Part shown: in pieces, positions 31,659 through 40,516 of the stretch
Layout of the letters: each line of letters begins with the position of its first letter
Numbering within the stretch: position 1 is the first letter of the stretch
Assembly: GCF_030814415.1 (NCBI RefSeq)
Contig: NZ_JAUSVB010000005.1
Span: forward strand, 186,001-250,000
Source of the DNA: Cellulomonas humilata
Lineage (GTDB): Bacteria; Actinomycetota; Actinomycetes; Actinomycetales; Cellulomonadaceae
DNA length: 64,000 nt
Direction of reading: 5' to 3'
Position numbers and translations under genes: made by a program
The notes under the pieces: generated by a model
What the model was told of the DNA's origin: nothing
Database searches by the model: none
Seen by the model: only the letters and a program-made list of their open reading frames with translations

Positions 31659-32300
31659 ATGGACGGCACCGGTGGAGCGAAGCGCCCTCGGCGCCCCGCC
31701 ATGCTCGATCCCGCGCAGGCCGAGGAGCTGCCCGGCGGCTACGACCCTGCCCTGCGCAACGAGGCTGCTCACACCACCGCAGCGGCGCTCGTGCACCAGG
31801 GCAGGGCCAACGACGACCCCGAGGTCGTCGCCCGGCTGGTGTCCCTGGTCGAGCGGGAAGGCCTCGACGTCGTCGCCGCCCTGTGGTCCGACAGCCCGGC
31901 GGACAGCCTGCCCGGTGCGCTCTGGCGGCTGTACGTGCTGCGCGAGTGGGTCCGGCGGGACCCCGCGACCGTCGCCGACCGGTACCGCCTCGGAGTCGCG
32001 GCCGCCCCGGTGCACGACGTCGTCGCCGGCGTGGCCGAGGCGCCGGGCCCGGCGGACGTCCTCGCGGTGGCCGACGAGGTCCTCTCCGGCGTCTACACGG
32101 GTGATCTCGACGTCGCCCTGGAGCGGGCGGCGGCGTTCGGCCGCGTGCTGGCGACAGGTGCGGCCTTCGACGCCGACCACCTGGACGACGTCGACCCGTC
32201 TGCGGCCCAGCGACTGACCCGCGGTGCCGCGTCCCTCGTGCGCACCGCGGAGGAGCTCGAGCACGCCGCGTCGCTCTGGCGGGCCGACCGGCTGGAGTGA
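31659..32300 (+). CDS. Conserved actinobacterial protein of unknown function
   Basis: A 213-residue soluble, acidic, largely helical protein. After a basic start (GAKRPRRPAML) comes DPAQAEELPGGYDPALRNEAAHTTAAALVHQGRA, then DSLPGALWRLYVLREWVRRDP and a C-terminal helical region ending EELEHAASLWRADRLE. I have no functional assignment, though the pattern looks like a conserved actinobacterial hypothetical. There are no membrane segments or metal motifs. The start is ATG 31659; GGGAGG stands about 12 bases upstream, which is long. ATG 31701 is an alternative. Confidence 0.65.
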   Translation: MDGTGGAKRPRRPAMLDPAQAEELPGGYDPALRNEAAHTTAAALVHQGRANDDPEVVARLVSLVEREGLDVVAALWSDSPADSLPGALWRLYVLREWVRRDPATVADRYRLGVAAAPVHDVVAGVAEAPGPADVLAVADEVLSGVYTGDLDVALERAAAFGRVLATGAAFDADHLDDVDPSAAQRLTRGAASLVRTAEELEHAASLWRADRLE

Positions 32301-32684
32301 CGTCGCCCACGTACGCTCGGGTGAAGGCGCAGGTCCGGGCCGGATGGCCGGGACGGCGGGCGTCGATCACCCGCTCGCGCCGAGCGGGCGGGCGTACGAT
32401 GAGCGGCGACGTCGGGCCGCGGTAGCCCCGGGCTCCATCTCAAGCCGCTTCGAGCGGCCTCGCGCCGAGAGGCGCTCCGCGGTCCGGCGTCGCCCACCCT
32501 GTCGATGTGGACCACGTGTCGCCGCCGTGGCCATCTGGCTGTCACCATGTGTCCACGCGCGCGTCGTCGCGCGTTAGGCACAGAAGCAGTCGTGACCTAG
32601 CCTGATCCCGCCCTTCCCCGCTGGTCGTTCCCTCCTCCCACCCTGCTTGTTCCCTCCTCCCACCCTGTCTCCCCGGAGCCCGCC
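32301..32684. other. Intergenic region before the phosphate transport genes
   Basis: No gene is supportable. Short hairpins occur, including a 7-bp GC stem near 32555-32574. The last 60 bases turn pyrimidine-rich and hold the 22-base-period direct repeat annotated separately. Confidence 0.6.
32627..32667. repeat. 19-base direct repeat, period 22, possible Pho-box-like element
   Basis: GTTCCCTCCTCCCACCCTG occurs at 32627-32645 and exactly again at 32649-32667. The 22-base period is two 11-base units, and each repeat begins GTTC-C, reminiscent of the 11-base direct-repeat units bound by actinobacterial PhoP. It lies 17 bases before the DUF47 gene. Regulatory function is inferred; it is close to the start codon for an activator site. 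Confidence 0.5.
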
Positions 32685-33305
32685 GTGCGCCTGCGCCTCA
32701 CCCCGCGCGACACCACGTTCTTCGACCTCTTCGCCGCTCAGGCGATCCATCTCGTCACCGGCGCCAACCTGCTGGGCGAGATGCTCGGGGCCGACCGCTC
32801 CACCCGCAAGGAGATCGGCAAGCGCATCGCCGACGCCGAGCACGAGGCGGACGACGCGACCCACTCGATCATGCGTCGGCTCAACCAGACGTTCGTCACC
32901 CCGTTCGACCGGGACGACATCTACACGCTGGCCTCGAGCCTCGACGACTGCATGGACTTCATGGAGGAGGCCGCGGACCTCATCGTCCTGTACAAGGTCG
33001 ATGCCCTGCCCGCGCGCGTCTCCGACCAGGTCCAGGTGCTCCAGCGTGCCGCCGAGCTCACCGCCGAGGCCATGCCCCGGCTGCGCTCCATGGACTCCCT
33101 GTCCGAGTACTGGGTCGAGGTCAACCGCCTCGAGAACCAGGCCGACAAGATCCACCGCAAGCTCCTGGCCCAGCTGTTCGACGAGGTCACCGACCCCATC
33201 CAGCTGATGAAGGTCAAGGAGATCGTCGAGAAGCTCGAGGACGCCGCCGACGCGTTCGAGAAGGTGGCGAACACCGTCGAGACCATCGCGCTCAAGGAGT
33301 CCTGA
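32685..33305 (+). CDS. DUF47/PhoU-like phosphate transport regulator
   Basis: A 206-residue all-helical protein of the DUF47 (PhoU-like, Pit-associated) family. Characteristic features are FFDLFAAQAIHLVTGANLLGEML, IADAEHEADDATHSIMRRLNQTFVTPFDRDDIYTLASSLDDCMDFMEEAADL with its E/DxxxD metal-binding helices, and VNRLENQADKIHRKLLAQLF. These proteins are encoded next to Pit transporters and are thought to modulate phosphate uptake. The start is GTG 32685. The pit gene begins 5 bases after its stop. Confidence 0.92.
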   Translation: MRLRLTPRDTTFFDLFAAQAIHLVTGANLLGEMLGADRSTRKEIGKRIADAEHEADDATHSIMRRLNQTFVTPFDRDDIYTLASSLDDCMDFMEEAADLIVLYKVDALPARVSDQVQVLQRAAELTAEAMPRLRSMDSLSEYWVEVNRLENQADKIHRKLLAQLFDEVTDPIQLMKVKEIVEKLEDAADAFEKVANTVETIALKES

Positions 33306-33310
33306 GCTCG

Positions 33311-34315
33311 GTGGAACTCGCGCTCGTCATCATCGTCGTCGCGTTCGCGCTCGGGTTCGACTACACCAACGGGTTCCACGACGCGGCCAACGCGATCGCC
33401 ACCTCGGTGTCGACCCGCGCACTGACGCCTCGCGCCGCGCTCATCATGGCGGCCGTCTTCAACCTCGTCGGCGCCCTGCTGGGCACCCAGGTGGCGACGA
33501 CCATCGCCGAGGACATCATCAACGTCGGCGGGGTCTCCTCGCAGGAGGCGCTGATCATCGTCCTGTCCGGCCTGATCGGCGCGATCAGCTGGAACCTCAT
33601 CACCTGGTGGCTCGGGCTGCCGTCGTCGTCGACGCACGCCCTCATCGGTGGTCTGACCGGCGCCGGCATCGCGGCCAACGTCACGGTGTACTGGGGCGCG
33701 ATCCTGGACAAGGTCGTGATCCCGATGATCCTGTCGCCGGTCGTCGGCTTCTCGCTGGCGTTCGCGCTGATGGTGGGCGTGCTGTGGCTCGTGCGGAACT
33801 CCGCGCCGGCCCGCACCATGCGTCGCTTCCGGCTGGCGCAGACCGCGTCCGCCGCGGCGATGGCCCTCGGGCACGGCCTCCAGGACGCGCAGAAGACCAT
33901 GGGCGTGATCATGCTGGCCCTCATTGCCGGCGGCTTCTACAACCAGGGCGACGCCATCCCGCTGTGGGTCAAGCTGTCGGCGGCCACCGCGATCTCGCTG
34001 GGCACCTACTCCGGCGGCTGGCGCATCATGCGCACGCTCGGCCGCAAGATCATCGAGCTGGACCCCGCCCGCGGCTTCGTCGCCGAGTCCGTGGCCGCGT
34101 CCGTGCTCTACGCCAGCGCCTACTGGCTGCACGCGCCCATCTCGACCACGCACACGATCACCTCGGCGATCATGGGCGTCGGCGCCACCAAGCGTCTGTC
34201 CGCGGTCCGCTGGGGTGTCGCCAAGAACATCGGCACCGCGTGGGTGCTGACCATCCCGATGGCGGCCCTGGTGGCGGCCTGCGTCTACTGGATCCTCAAC
34301 CCGATCCTGACCTAG
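33311..34315 (+). CDS. pit: Low-affinity inorganic phosphate transporter
   Basis: A 334-residue Pit-family membrane carrier that imports phosphate (as metal-phosphate) with protons. Both PiT signature regions are visible: GFDYTNGFHDAANAIATSVSTRAL near the N-terminus, and the C-terminal WLHAPISTTHTITSAIMGVGATKRLSAVRWGVAKNI. About eight to ten membrane helices. The start is GTG 33311, translated with the DUF47 gene. Its TAG stop overlaps the stop of the convergent Nudix gene by four bases (CTAG), with no terminator between. Confidence 0.95.
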   Translation: MELALVIIVVAFALGFDYTNGFHDAANAIATSVSTRALTPRAALIMAAVFNLVGALLGTQVATTIAEDIINVGGVSSQEALIIVLSGLIGAISWNLITWWLGLPSSSTHALIGGLTGAGIAANVTVYWGAILDKVVIPMILSPVVGFSLAFALMVGVLWLVRNSAPARTMRRFRLAQTASAAAMALGHGLQDAQKTMGVIMLALIAGGFYNQGDAIPLWVKLSAATAISLGTYSGGWRIMRTLGRKIIELDPARGFVAESVAASVLYASAYWLHAPISTTHTITSAIMGVGATKRLSAVRWGVAKNIGTAWVLTIPMAALVAACVYWILNPILT

Positions 34316-35289
34316 ACCTCGCCCGGGCGGTGCGTCTCGGTCGCGACCACGCGCGGGCCCTTCGGGGTCTGCGCGACGTGCGCGACGAGGACCTGCGCCG
34401 GGTGCAGGAACGGGTCCGCAGCGGGCAAGGCGTCCGCGACGCTGCGGCGGGCGTGCTGCGCCAGCACGTCGACCACCGTCGGGAGCACCGGCCGGTGCGT
34501 GCACAGCACGGCGTCCCCGGTCTGCTCCAGGAGCTGGAGGACCTCCGCCGCCACCCGGGCGGGCGACGTCGAGTGCTCCGCCTCGGTGAGCACGGGCAGG
34601 ACCTCGGCAGCGATCTGCGCGGACGCCGCGTAGGGCGCGACCGTGCTGACGCATCGCGCCCACGCGCTGGTGACCACGCGCGCGACACCGAACGTGGACA
34701 GCACCGGCACGAGCGCCCGGGCCTGCCGCTGGCCCTCGGGGGTGAGCGGCCGGTCCAGCTCCGTGCCCTTCCAGTCCGATCGGCGGCGGGCCGTCCCGTG
34801 CCGGGCGATGACGAGCGCGCGCGTGTCCAGGCGGTCCTTCTCGTACGCCTCGACCAGCTCGGCCAGCGGGGCCCGGTCGTCGTCGCGGGTGAGCCGCTTG
34901 GCGGCCGTGGCCACGTCGAACCAGCGCAGCTGGTCGATCTCCTTCGGCGACACGGGCGGGACGGGGGCACGTGCACGCAGCGCGGCGGCGTCCGGGCGGC
35001 CGGCCACCTGGGCGGCCCAGTAATGGACGCGCTTGCGGCGGCCGTCGGACAGCGCGTACTCGAGCCCGGGCAGCGGGATCCCGAGGACGACGTCGTGCGC
35101 GGTCTCCTCGGCGACCTCACGGGTCGCCGCCGCGAGGATCGTCTCGCCGTGGTCCACCTTGCCCTTCGGCCACGACCAGTCGTCGTAGCGCGGGCGGTGC
35201 ACGAGCGCGACCTGCAGCGTGCCCAGACGGACGCGCCAGACGAGGGCCCCGGCCGCCTCGACGACGACCGGTGCGGCCACTGGGCTCAC
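34312..35289 (-). CDS. MutT1-like Nudix hydrolase fused to histidine phosphatase
   Basis: A 325-residue two-domain protein. The Nudix box runs from G43 to about residue 65 (GKVDHGE...REVAEET) with all acidic residues, although the usual late Gly is Ala. The C-terminal histidine phosphatase domain has the RHG motif at 163-165 ([13 protein letters not shown]) and later the CTHRPVLP second His. The architecture is that of mycobacterial MutT1, which degrades 8-oxo-dGTP, diadenosine polyphosphates and related nucleotides. Start GTG 35289 overlaps the ppk stop (GTGA), so it is third in the mshD-ppk unit. Confidence 0.9.
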   Translation of the reverse strand: MSPVAAPVVVEAAGALVWRVRLGTLQVALVHRPRYDDWSWPKGKVDHGETILAAATREVAEETAHDVVLGIPLPGLEYALSDGRRKRVHYWAAQVAGRPDAAALRARAPVPPVSPKEIDQLRWFDVATAAKRLTRDDDRAPLAELVEAYEKDRLDTRALVIARHGTARRRSDWKGTELDRPLTPEGQRQARALVPVLSTFGVARVVTSAWARCVSTVAPYAASAQIAAEVLPVLTEAEHSTSPARVAAEVLQLLEQTGDAVLCTHRPVLPTVVDVLAQHARRSVADALPAADPFLHPAQVLVAHVAQTPKGPRVVATETHRPGEV

Positions 35290-37523
35290 CGTCCCGTGCC
35301 CGGCCGGCGGCGCTGCCGGTAGATCAGTGCGGCCTGCAGGTCCACGAGCGGTCCGTCCGGGCCGCGGTGGTGCCGCTGCCAGGTCCCGTCCTGCTCGAGG
35401 TGCCACGAGGACGTGCCGTCGTCGGTCGACTCGTCCATGAGCTCGATGAGCTCGCTGACCTGGTCGGGGTCGGCGATGCGGACCAGGGCCTCGACGCGGC
35501 GGTCCAGGTTGCGGTGCATGAGGTCTGCCGAGCCGATGTACACCTCGGGGCCCTCGAAGGGGGCGTCGGCCTGCGCCGTCGAGTTGGCGAACGCGAAGAT
35601 GCGCGAGTGCTCGAGGAACCGGCCGAGGATCGAGCGGACGCGGATGGTCTCGGACAGGCCGGGGACCCCGGGGCGCAGCGCGCAGATGCCGCGCACGACC
35701 ATGTCGATGGGGACGCCCGCCTGGGACGCCCGGTACAGGGCGTCGATCGTGGCCTCGTCGACCATCGAGTTGACCTTGATCTTGATCCACGCCGGCTGGC
35801 CCATCCGCGCGGCGTCCGCCTCACGGTCGATGCGCTCGACGAGACCGGCGCGCACGGACCGCGGCGCGACCAGCAGCCGGTGGAACCGGGACTTCGGCGC
35901 GTAGCCCGACAGCTGGTTGAACAGCCGCGTCAGGTCCTGGCCCACCTCGAGGTCGCTGGTGAGCAGCCCGTGGTCGGTGTAGAGCCGCGCGGTCTTCGGG
36001 TTGTAGTTTCCCGTGCCGATGTGGCAGTAGCGGCGCAGCCCGTCGGACTCCTGACGCACCACCAGCGACAGCTTGCAGTGCGTCTTGAGGCCGACGATCC
36101 CGTAGACCACGTGCACGCCGGCCTGCTCGAGCTTGCGCGCCCAGGAGATGTTGTTCTGCTCGTCGAACCGCGCCTTGATCTCCACCAGCGCCAGCACCTG
36201 CTTGCCGGCCTCCGCGGCGTCGATCAGGGCGTCGACGATGGGGGAGTCGCCCGACGTCCGGTACAGGGTCTGCTTGATGGCCAGCACCTGCGGGTCCGCC
36301 GCGGCCTGCTGCAGGAACGTCTGCACGGAGGTCGAGAACGAGTCGTACGGGTGGTGGAGCAGGATGTCGCGCTCGCGGATCTTGGCGAACATGTCCGCGG
36401 GCGTCGCGCTCTCCACCTCGGCCAGCTGGCGGGGGGTGGAGGCCACGAAGCGGGGGAACTGCAGGGCCGCCCGGTCGAGGTCCGCGATGAGGTTGAGCCC
36501 GGTCGCGTCCAGCGGCGCCGGCAGCTGGTACACCTCGTCCTCCGCGACGTCGAGCTCCCGGATGAGCAGGTTGCGGATGCGCGGGCTGATGCCGTCGGCG
36601 ATCTCGAGGCGCACCGGTGGGCCGAAGCGGCGGCGCAGCAGCTCCTTCTCCATCGCCTTCAGGAGGTTCTCGGCGTCGTCCTCCTCGACCTCCACGTCCT
36701 CGTTGCGGGTCACCCGGAACGTGTGGTGCTCCTGGACGACCATGCCGGGGAACAGCTGCTCCAGGTGCTCCGAGATGACGTCCTCGACGGGCACGAACGA
36801 CATCGGGCCCTTCTCGGGGGACGCGGCCTGCACGTCCGGTGCGCTCGGCCGGCCCGACGCGTCGACGGCGATGAACCGCGGCAGCAGCGGCGGCACCTTG
36901 ACCCGGGCGAAGTGCTCCTTGCCGGTCGCCGGGTTGGTGACCACGACGGCCAGGTTCAGCGACAGCCCCGAGATGTACGGGAACGGGTGCGCCGGGTCCA
37001 CCGCGAGCGGCGTCAGCACGGGGAAGATCTGCCGACGGAAGAACTTGCGCAGCCGGTCCTGCTCGCTCTCGCCCAGCTCGTCCCAGCGGACCAGCGTGAT
37101 GCCCTCCTGCGCGAGCGCCGGCTGCACCTGCTCGGCGAACACCGCCGCGTGGCGGGCCGTGAGCTTGTGCGCCTCCTCGCTGATCGCCTCCAGGACCTGC
37201 CGCGGGGACAGCCCCGAGGCGGCCGTGACCGCGATGCCGGTGGCGATGCGCCGCTTGAGGCCGGCCACCCGGACCATGAAGAACTCGTCGAGGTTGGACG
37301 CGAAGATCGCCAGGAACCGCACGCGCTCCAGCAGCGGGATGTCCCCGTCCTCGGCCAGCTCCAGCACGCGCTGGTTGAAGGCGAGCCAGGAGAGCTCACG
37401 GTCGAGGAACCGTCCGTCGGGCAGCGGCTCGGCGGTGTCGATGTGCTCCGCGAAGTCGCTCTGGGCCATGTGCTCGGCGATGGCCGCGGCCAGGGCCGGG
37501 TCGAGGGCGGTGGCGTCCGTCAT
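35286..37523 (-). CDS. ppk1: Polyphosphate kinase 1
   Basis: A 745-residue enzyme that reversibly polymerises the gamma-phosphate of ATP into polyphosphate. The N domain begins [22 protein letters not shown]; the head domain and two PLD-like catalytic domains follow. The phospho-acceptor His is H501 in [55 protein letters not shown] and [18 protein letters not shown] are strongly conserved PPK1 sequences (quoted in pieces). Start ATG 37523 overlaps the mshD stop (ATGA). Its neighbours on both sides concern phosphate and nucleotide metabolism. Confidence 0.96.
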   Translation of the reverse strand: MTDATALDPALAAAIAEHMAQSDFAEHIDTAEPLPDGRFLDRELSWLAFNQRVLELAEDGDIPLLERVRFLAIFASNLDEFFMVRVAGLKRRIATGIAVTAASGLSPRQVLEAISEEAHKLTARHAAVFAEQVQPALAQEGITLVRWDELGESEQDRLRKFFRRQIFPVLTPLAVDPAHPFPYISGLSLNLAVVVTNPATGKEHFARVKVPPLLPRFIAVDASGRPSAPDVQAASPEKGPMSFVPVEDVISEHLEQLFPGMVVQEHHTFRVTRNEDVEVEEDDAENLLKAMEKELLRRRFGPPVRLEIADGISPRIRNLLIRELDVAEDEVYQLPAPLDATGLNLIADLDRAALQFPRFVASTPRQLAEVESATPADMFAKIRERDILLHHPYDSFSTSVQTFLQQAAADPQVLAIKQTLYRTSGDSPIVDALIDAAEAGKQVLALVEIKARFDEQNNISWARKLEQAGVHVVYGIVGLKTHCKLSLVVRQESDGLRRYCHIGTGNYNPKTARLYTDHGLLTSDLEVGQDLTRLFNQLSGYAPKSRFHRLLVAPRSVRAGLVERIDREADAARMGQPAWIKIKVNSMVDEATIDALYRASQAGVPIDMVVRGICALRPGVPGLSETIRVRSILGRFLEHSRIFAFANSTAQADAPFEGPEVYIGSADLMHRNLDRRVEALVRIADPDQVSELIELMDESTDDGTSSWHLEQDGTWQRHHRGPDGPLVDLQAALIYRQRRRPGTGR

Positions 37524-38491
37524 GCGCCCATCGTGACACCCGGAGGTGAACTCGGGGTATCCGAACCGAACATCACGTCCACGGCCGACCGGACGAAGCC
37601 CGCGCGCTCGTACGTGTGGACCGCGACGGTGTTCTCCGCGCCGGTGTAGAGGATCGCCGCACCCAGGCCGCGGGCGGTCAGGTGGTCGAGGCCCAGCGCG
37701 GTCAGCGCGCGGCCCAGGCCCAGACCCTGCGCGTCCGGGTCCACGCCCACCACGTAGATCTCGCCCACCGGGTCCGGTCCGTGCTCGCCGGCCGGGTGCA
37801 CCTTGGTCCACACCGAGCCCAGCAGGATCCCGTCGCGCTCCGCCAGCAGGAACCCGGCAGGGTCGAACCACGGCTCGGACTCCCGGGCGCGCAGGTCCGC
37901 CGACGTCATGCGCCCCTGCTCCGGGTGGTACGCGAACGCGCGGGAGTTCACGCGGCGCCACGCCTCCTCGTCGCGACCCGGCTCGAACGGCCGCACCGTG
38001 ACCCCCGTGGGGAGCCGGGGCGGGTTCGCCGGCCGCGTCGTCAGGTCGACGCGCATCTGGAGGAGCTCACGCACGACGGCCATGTCCAGCTCCTGGGCGA
38101 ACCCCCTCGCCGCCGGCAGGTCGCCGTGCGCCCACACCCGCAGCGTGCGCCCCGGGACGACCGCGGTCTCGGCGAGCGCCCGGGTCAGCAGCGCGCGGCC
38201 GACCCCGGCGCGGCGGTGCTCCGGGTCGACGACCAGCTCCGCCTTGGTGGAGGTCTGCGTGCCCACGTCGAGCTGGGCGTAGCCGACGAGGTCGGCGCCG
38301 AGCGTCGCGTGCAGGTGGACCACGGGCGCCTCGCTCGCGCTGAGCCACAGCAGCGGTTGCTCCGAGAGCGGGGGCACGCCGTCGACCGCGGCAGCCCGGT
38401 CCGCGAGGGCGCGCACGGCATCGGCGGCGCCGGCGGACAGCGGGCCGGCTGTCGCACTGAGGATGACCTGCGCGGACACGTCGTCGAGCAT
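37520..38491 (-). CDS. mshD: Mycothiol synthase (double GNAT acetyltransferase)
   Basis: A 323-residue tandem-GNAT protein that acetylates Cys-GlcN-Ins with acetyl-CoA in the last step of mycothiol synthesis. The first GNAT has [20 protein letters not shown], the second [25 protein letters not shown]; both have the Q/RxxGxG/A CoA loop. The MshD-specific segments [17 protein letters not shown] and [16 protein letters not shown] are also present. The start is ATG 38491. First gene of the mshD-ppk1-Nudix unit. It confirms a mycothiol-using actinobacterium. Confidence 0.95.
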   Translation of the reverse strand: MLDDVSAQVILSATAGPLSAGAADAVRALADRAAAVDGVPPLSEQPLLWLSASEAPVVHLHATLGADLVGYAQLDVGTQTSTKAELVVDPEHRRAGVGRALLTRALAETAVVPGRTLRVWAHGDLPAARGFAQELDMAVVRELLQMRVDLTTRPANPPRLPTGVTVRPFEPGRDEEAWRRVNSRAFAYHPEQGRMTSADLRARESEPWFDPAGFLLAERDGILLGSVWTKVHPAGEHGPDPVGEIYVVGVDPDAQGLGLGRALTALGLDHLTARGLGAAILYTGAENTVAVHTYERAGFVRSAVDVMFGSDTPSSPPGVTMGA

Positions 38492-38561
38492 GGCCCCATC
38501 CCACCACGCTTGGGGCTGGGCCCGATGGCTCCGCCCGGGTGAGCGGGTACCTTGGCGGGCG

Positions 38562-39791
38562 ATGGATGCCTCGCGGAACGCCCCGCTGCACGACGACCGC
38601 CCGCAGGACACCCGCCGGTCGAGGCGGGCGCGACGCGCGGACGAGGCGACCGCCCCGGTCGACGTGACGGTCGTCGTGATCGGCGCCGGGCAGGCGGGCC
38701 TGTCCACGGCCTACCACCTGCGGCGCGCGGGGCTCGTCGCGGTCGGGGAGCGCGGCTGGGAACGCGCAGCGGCCACGTTCGTCGTGCTCGACGACAGCGC
38801 GCAGGCCGGTGGCGCGTGGCAGTACCGGTGGCCGGGCCTGACGATGGCCGACGCGCACGGCGTGCACGAGCTGCCGGGCATGCCACTGGTCGTCGGCGAC
38901 CCCACCGAACCCGCCGCCTTCGCCGTCCCGTACTACTTCGCGCAGTACGAGGACGCGTTCGAGCTCCGCGTCCAGCGCCCCGTCCTCGTGGACCGCGTGG
39001 AGTCCGACACCGAGGAGCCCGAGCGGCTCCTGGTCCGCTCGCACAGCGTCGACCGGACAGGGGAGACCGTCGTGTGGCGGGCGCGCGGCGTCATCAACGC
39101 GTCGGGCACGTGGAAGAAGCCGTTCTGGCCGGCCTACCCCGGCCGCGGCGGGTTCCGCGGGCGGCAGCTGCACTCGCACGACTTCCGGCTCCCCGAGGAC
39201 CTGGCCGACGGGCACGTCGTGGTGATCGGCGGAGGCACCTCGGCCGTCCAGCTGACGCTCCTGCTCGCCCGCGTCACGACGACCACCTGGGTCACCCGTC
39301 GGCCGCCCGCCTGGCGCGACGACACGTTCACGCCCGAGGTCGGCCGGGACGCCGTCGCGCAGGTCGACGAGCGCACCCGCGCCGGGCTGCCACCGCAGAG
39401 CATCGTCAGCGTGACCGGGCTGCCGCTCACGCCCGCCTACCGCAACGGCATCACCGCCGGGGTCCTGCGCGCCCGGCCGATGTTCTCCCGCATCACCCCG
39501 GACGGCGTCGAGTGGGACGACCCCGACGGCCCGGGTGAGGGCTGGGTCGGCGGAGCCGCGCACGTCGAGGCACGCACGCTCCTGTGGTGCACCGGGTTCC
39601 GCGCCTCGCTCGACCACCTCGCCCCCCTCGGCCTGCGCGCTCCCGGCGGCGGCATCGTCATGGACGGCACCCAGGTCGTCGCGGACCCCCGGATCCAGCT
39701 GGTCGGGTACGGCCCGAGCGCGTCGACCGTGGGCGCCAACCGCGCCGGCCGCGAGGCGACCCGGAACCTGCGGCGGTTGTGGGAAGAGTAG
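38562..39791 (+). CDS. FAD-dependent monooxygenase-like flavoprotein (CzcO/YhhX type)
   Basis: A 409-residue flavoprotein. A hydrophilic N-terminal extension of about 30 residues precedes the FAD-binding Rossmann motif VVVIGAGQAGLSTAYHLRRAG; the NADP-binding motif VVVIGGGTSAVQLTLLLARV lies in the middle. GAWQYRWPGLTM and LLWCTGFRASLDHL are seen, and YGPSASTVGANRAGREA at the end, as in the trimethylamine-monooxygenase/CzcO-like group. The reaction is unknown. The start is ATG 38562; a nearby ATG at 38566 is out of frame. Confidence 0.85.
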   Translation: MDASRNAPLHDDRPQDTRRSRRARRADEATAPVDVTVVVIGAGQAGLSTAYHLRRAGLVAVGERGWERAAATFVVLDDSAQAGGAWQYRWPGLTMADAHGVHELPGMPLVVGDPTEPAAFAVPYYFAQYEDAFELRVQRPVLVDRVESDTEEPERLLVRSHSVDRTGETVVWRARGVINASGTWKKPFWPAYPGRGGFRGRQLHSHDFRLPEDLADGHVVVIGGGTSAVQLTLLLARVTTTTWVTRRPPAWRDDTFTPEVGRDAVAQVDERTRAGLPPQSIVSVTGLPLTPAYRNGITAGVLRARPMFSRITPDGVEWDDPDGPGEGWVGGAAHVEARTLLWCTGFRASLDHLAPLGLRAPGGGIVMDGTQVVADPRIQLVGYGPSASTVGANRAGREATRNLRRLWEE

Positions 39792-39792
39792 T

Positions 39793-39807
39793 GGAATGGA
39801 ACATTCC
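39793..39807. promoter_or_regulatory. Palindrome and promoter region before the DinB-like gene
   Basis: GGAATG-GAA-CATTCC, a perfect 6-3-6 inverted repeat starting 1 base after the upstream stop and followed by an AT-rich GATATGCT stretch that could be a -10. It probably operates the gene at 39854. Confidence 0.5.
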
Positions 39808-39853
39808 GTTCTGATATGCTGAGGTCATCGACCCGCCGACGGAAGGTACGACG

Positions 39854-40444
39854 ATGACCGACCAGACCAGCACGTGGACCGTCCTCGACCAGTCGCACCG
39901 TGCCCTGCGCGAAGCTGCGGCGTCCGTGCCGTCGGACGGCTGGGACCGCCCGACGCCCTGCGCGCTGTGGACCGTCGCGCAGGTGCTGCAGCACGCCGTG
40001 GGGGACCAGCAGGGCTACGCCGCCACGATCACCGGCGAGGGCTGGCCCACGGAGAACCCCTTCGAGCCTTCCGGACAACTCGCCGGGGACCCGGTCGACC
40101 TCGTCGAGTCCGCCACCCGCGCCGCCGCCCTCGCCTGGTCGACCGTCCCGGCGGACGGCCCGGACGTCACGACCCCGCTGCCCGTGGGCCCGCTCGCGCC
40201 GTGGGTCGGGGCGAGCGCGTGCGCGCTGGACGCGGCCGTGCACGCCTGGGACATCGCGGTGGCCACCGGCCGGCCCTCGCCGCTCACGCCCGAGCTCGCC
40301 GCGGCGCTGCACGAAGCCGCGGTGCAGTTCGTCGAGCCGCTGCGCGGGTTCGCCTACGCTCCCGCGCTGCCCGCCGCCGAGGGGGACGGCCCGGTCGAGG
40401 CCCTGCTGCGCTACCTCGGGCGCTCCCCGTCCTGGACCCCCTGA
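39854..40444 (+). CDS. TIGR03086/DinB-like maleylpyruvate isomerase N-terminal domain protein
   Basis: A 196-residue four-helix protein of the mycothiol-dependent maleylpyruvate isomerase/DinB superfamily (TIGR03086 type). Typical are GWDRPTPCALWTVAQVLQHAVGDQQGYA with the first His of the metal triad, and CALDAAVHAWDIAVATGRP containing the second and third ligand positions (H and D/H). These proteins are thought to use mycothiol or a metal in isomerase or S-transferase reactions. The start is ATG 39854 with GGAAGG upstream. A strong palindrome precedes it and a 20-bp terminator stem follows, so it is a regulated single-gene unit. Confidence 0.85.
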   Translation: MTDQTSTWTVLDQSHRALREAAASVPSDGWDRPTPCALWTVAQVLQHAVGDQQGYAATITGEGWPTENPFEPSGQLAGDPVDLVESATRAAALAWSTVPADGPDVTTPLPVGPLAPWVGASACALDAAVHAWDIAVATGRPSPLTPELAAALHEAAVQFVEPLRGFAYAPALPAAEGDGPVEALLRYLGRSPSWTP

Positions 40445-40456
40445 GACGAGCCTGAC

Positions 40457-40501
40457 GCGCGCAGGAGGCCGGGGTCGTCGTGACCCCGGCCTCCTGCGCG
40501 C
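40457..40501. terminator. Strong bidirectional terminator
   Basis: Perfect 20-bp stem (40457-40476 with 40482-40501) and a 5-base loop between the convergent DinB-like and mannanase genes. Confidence 0.9.
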
Positions 40502-40516
40502 TTCCTCAGCGTGCGA

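Noticed and set aside
34971..37649. Long plus-strand open frame over ppk1
   Set aside because: Antisense shadow of strongly conserved ppk1; composition is unlike protein.
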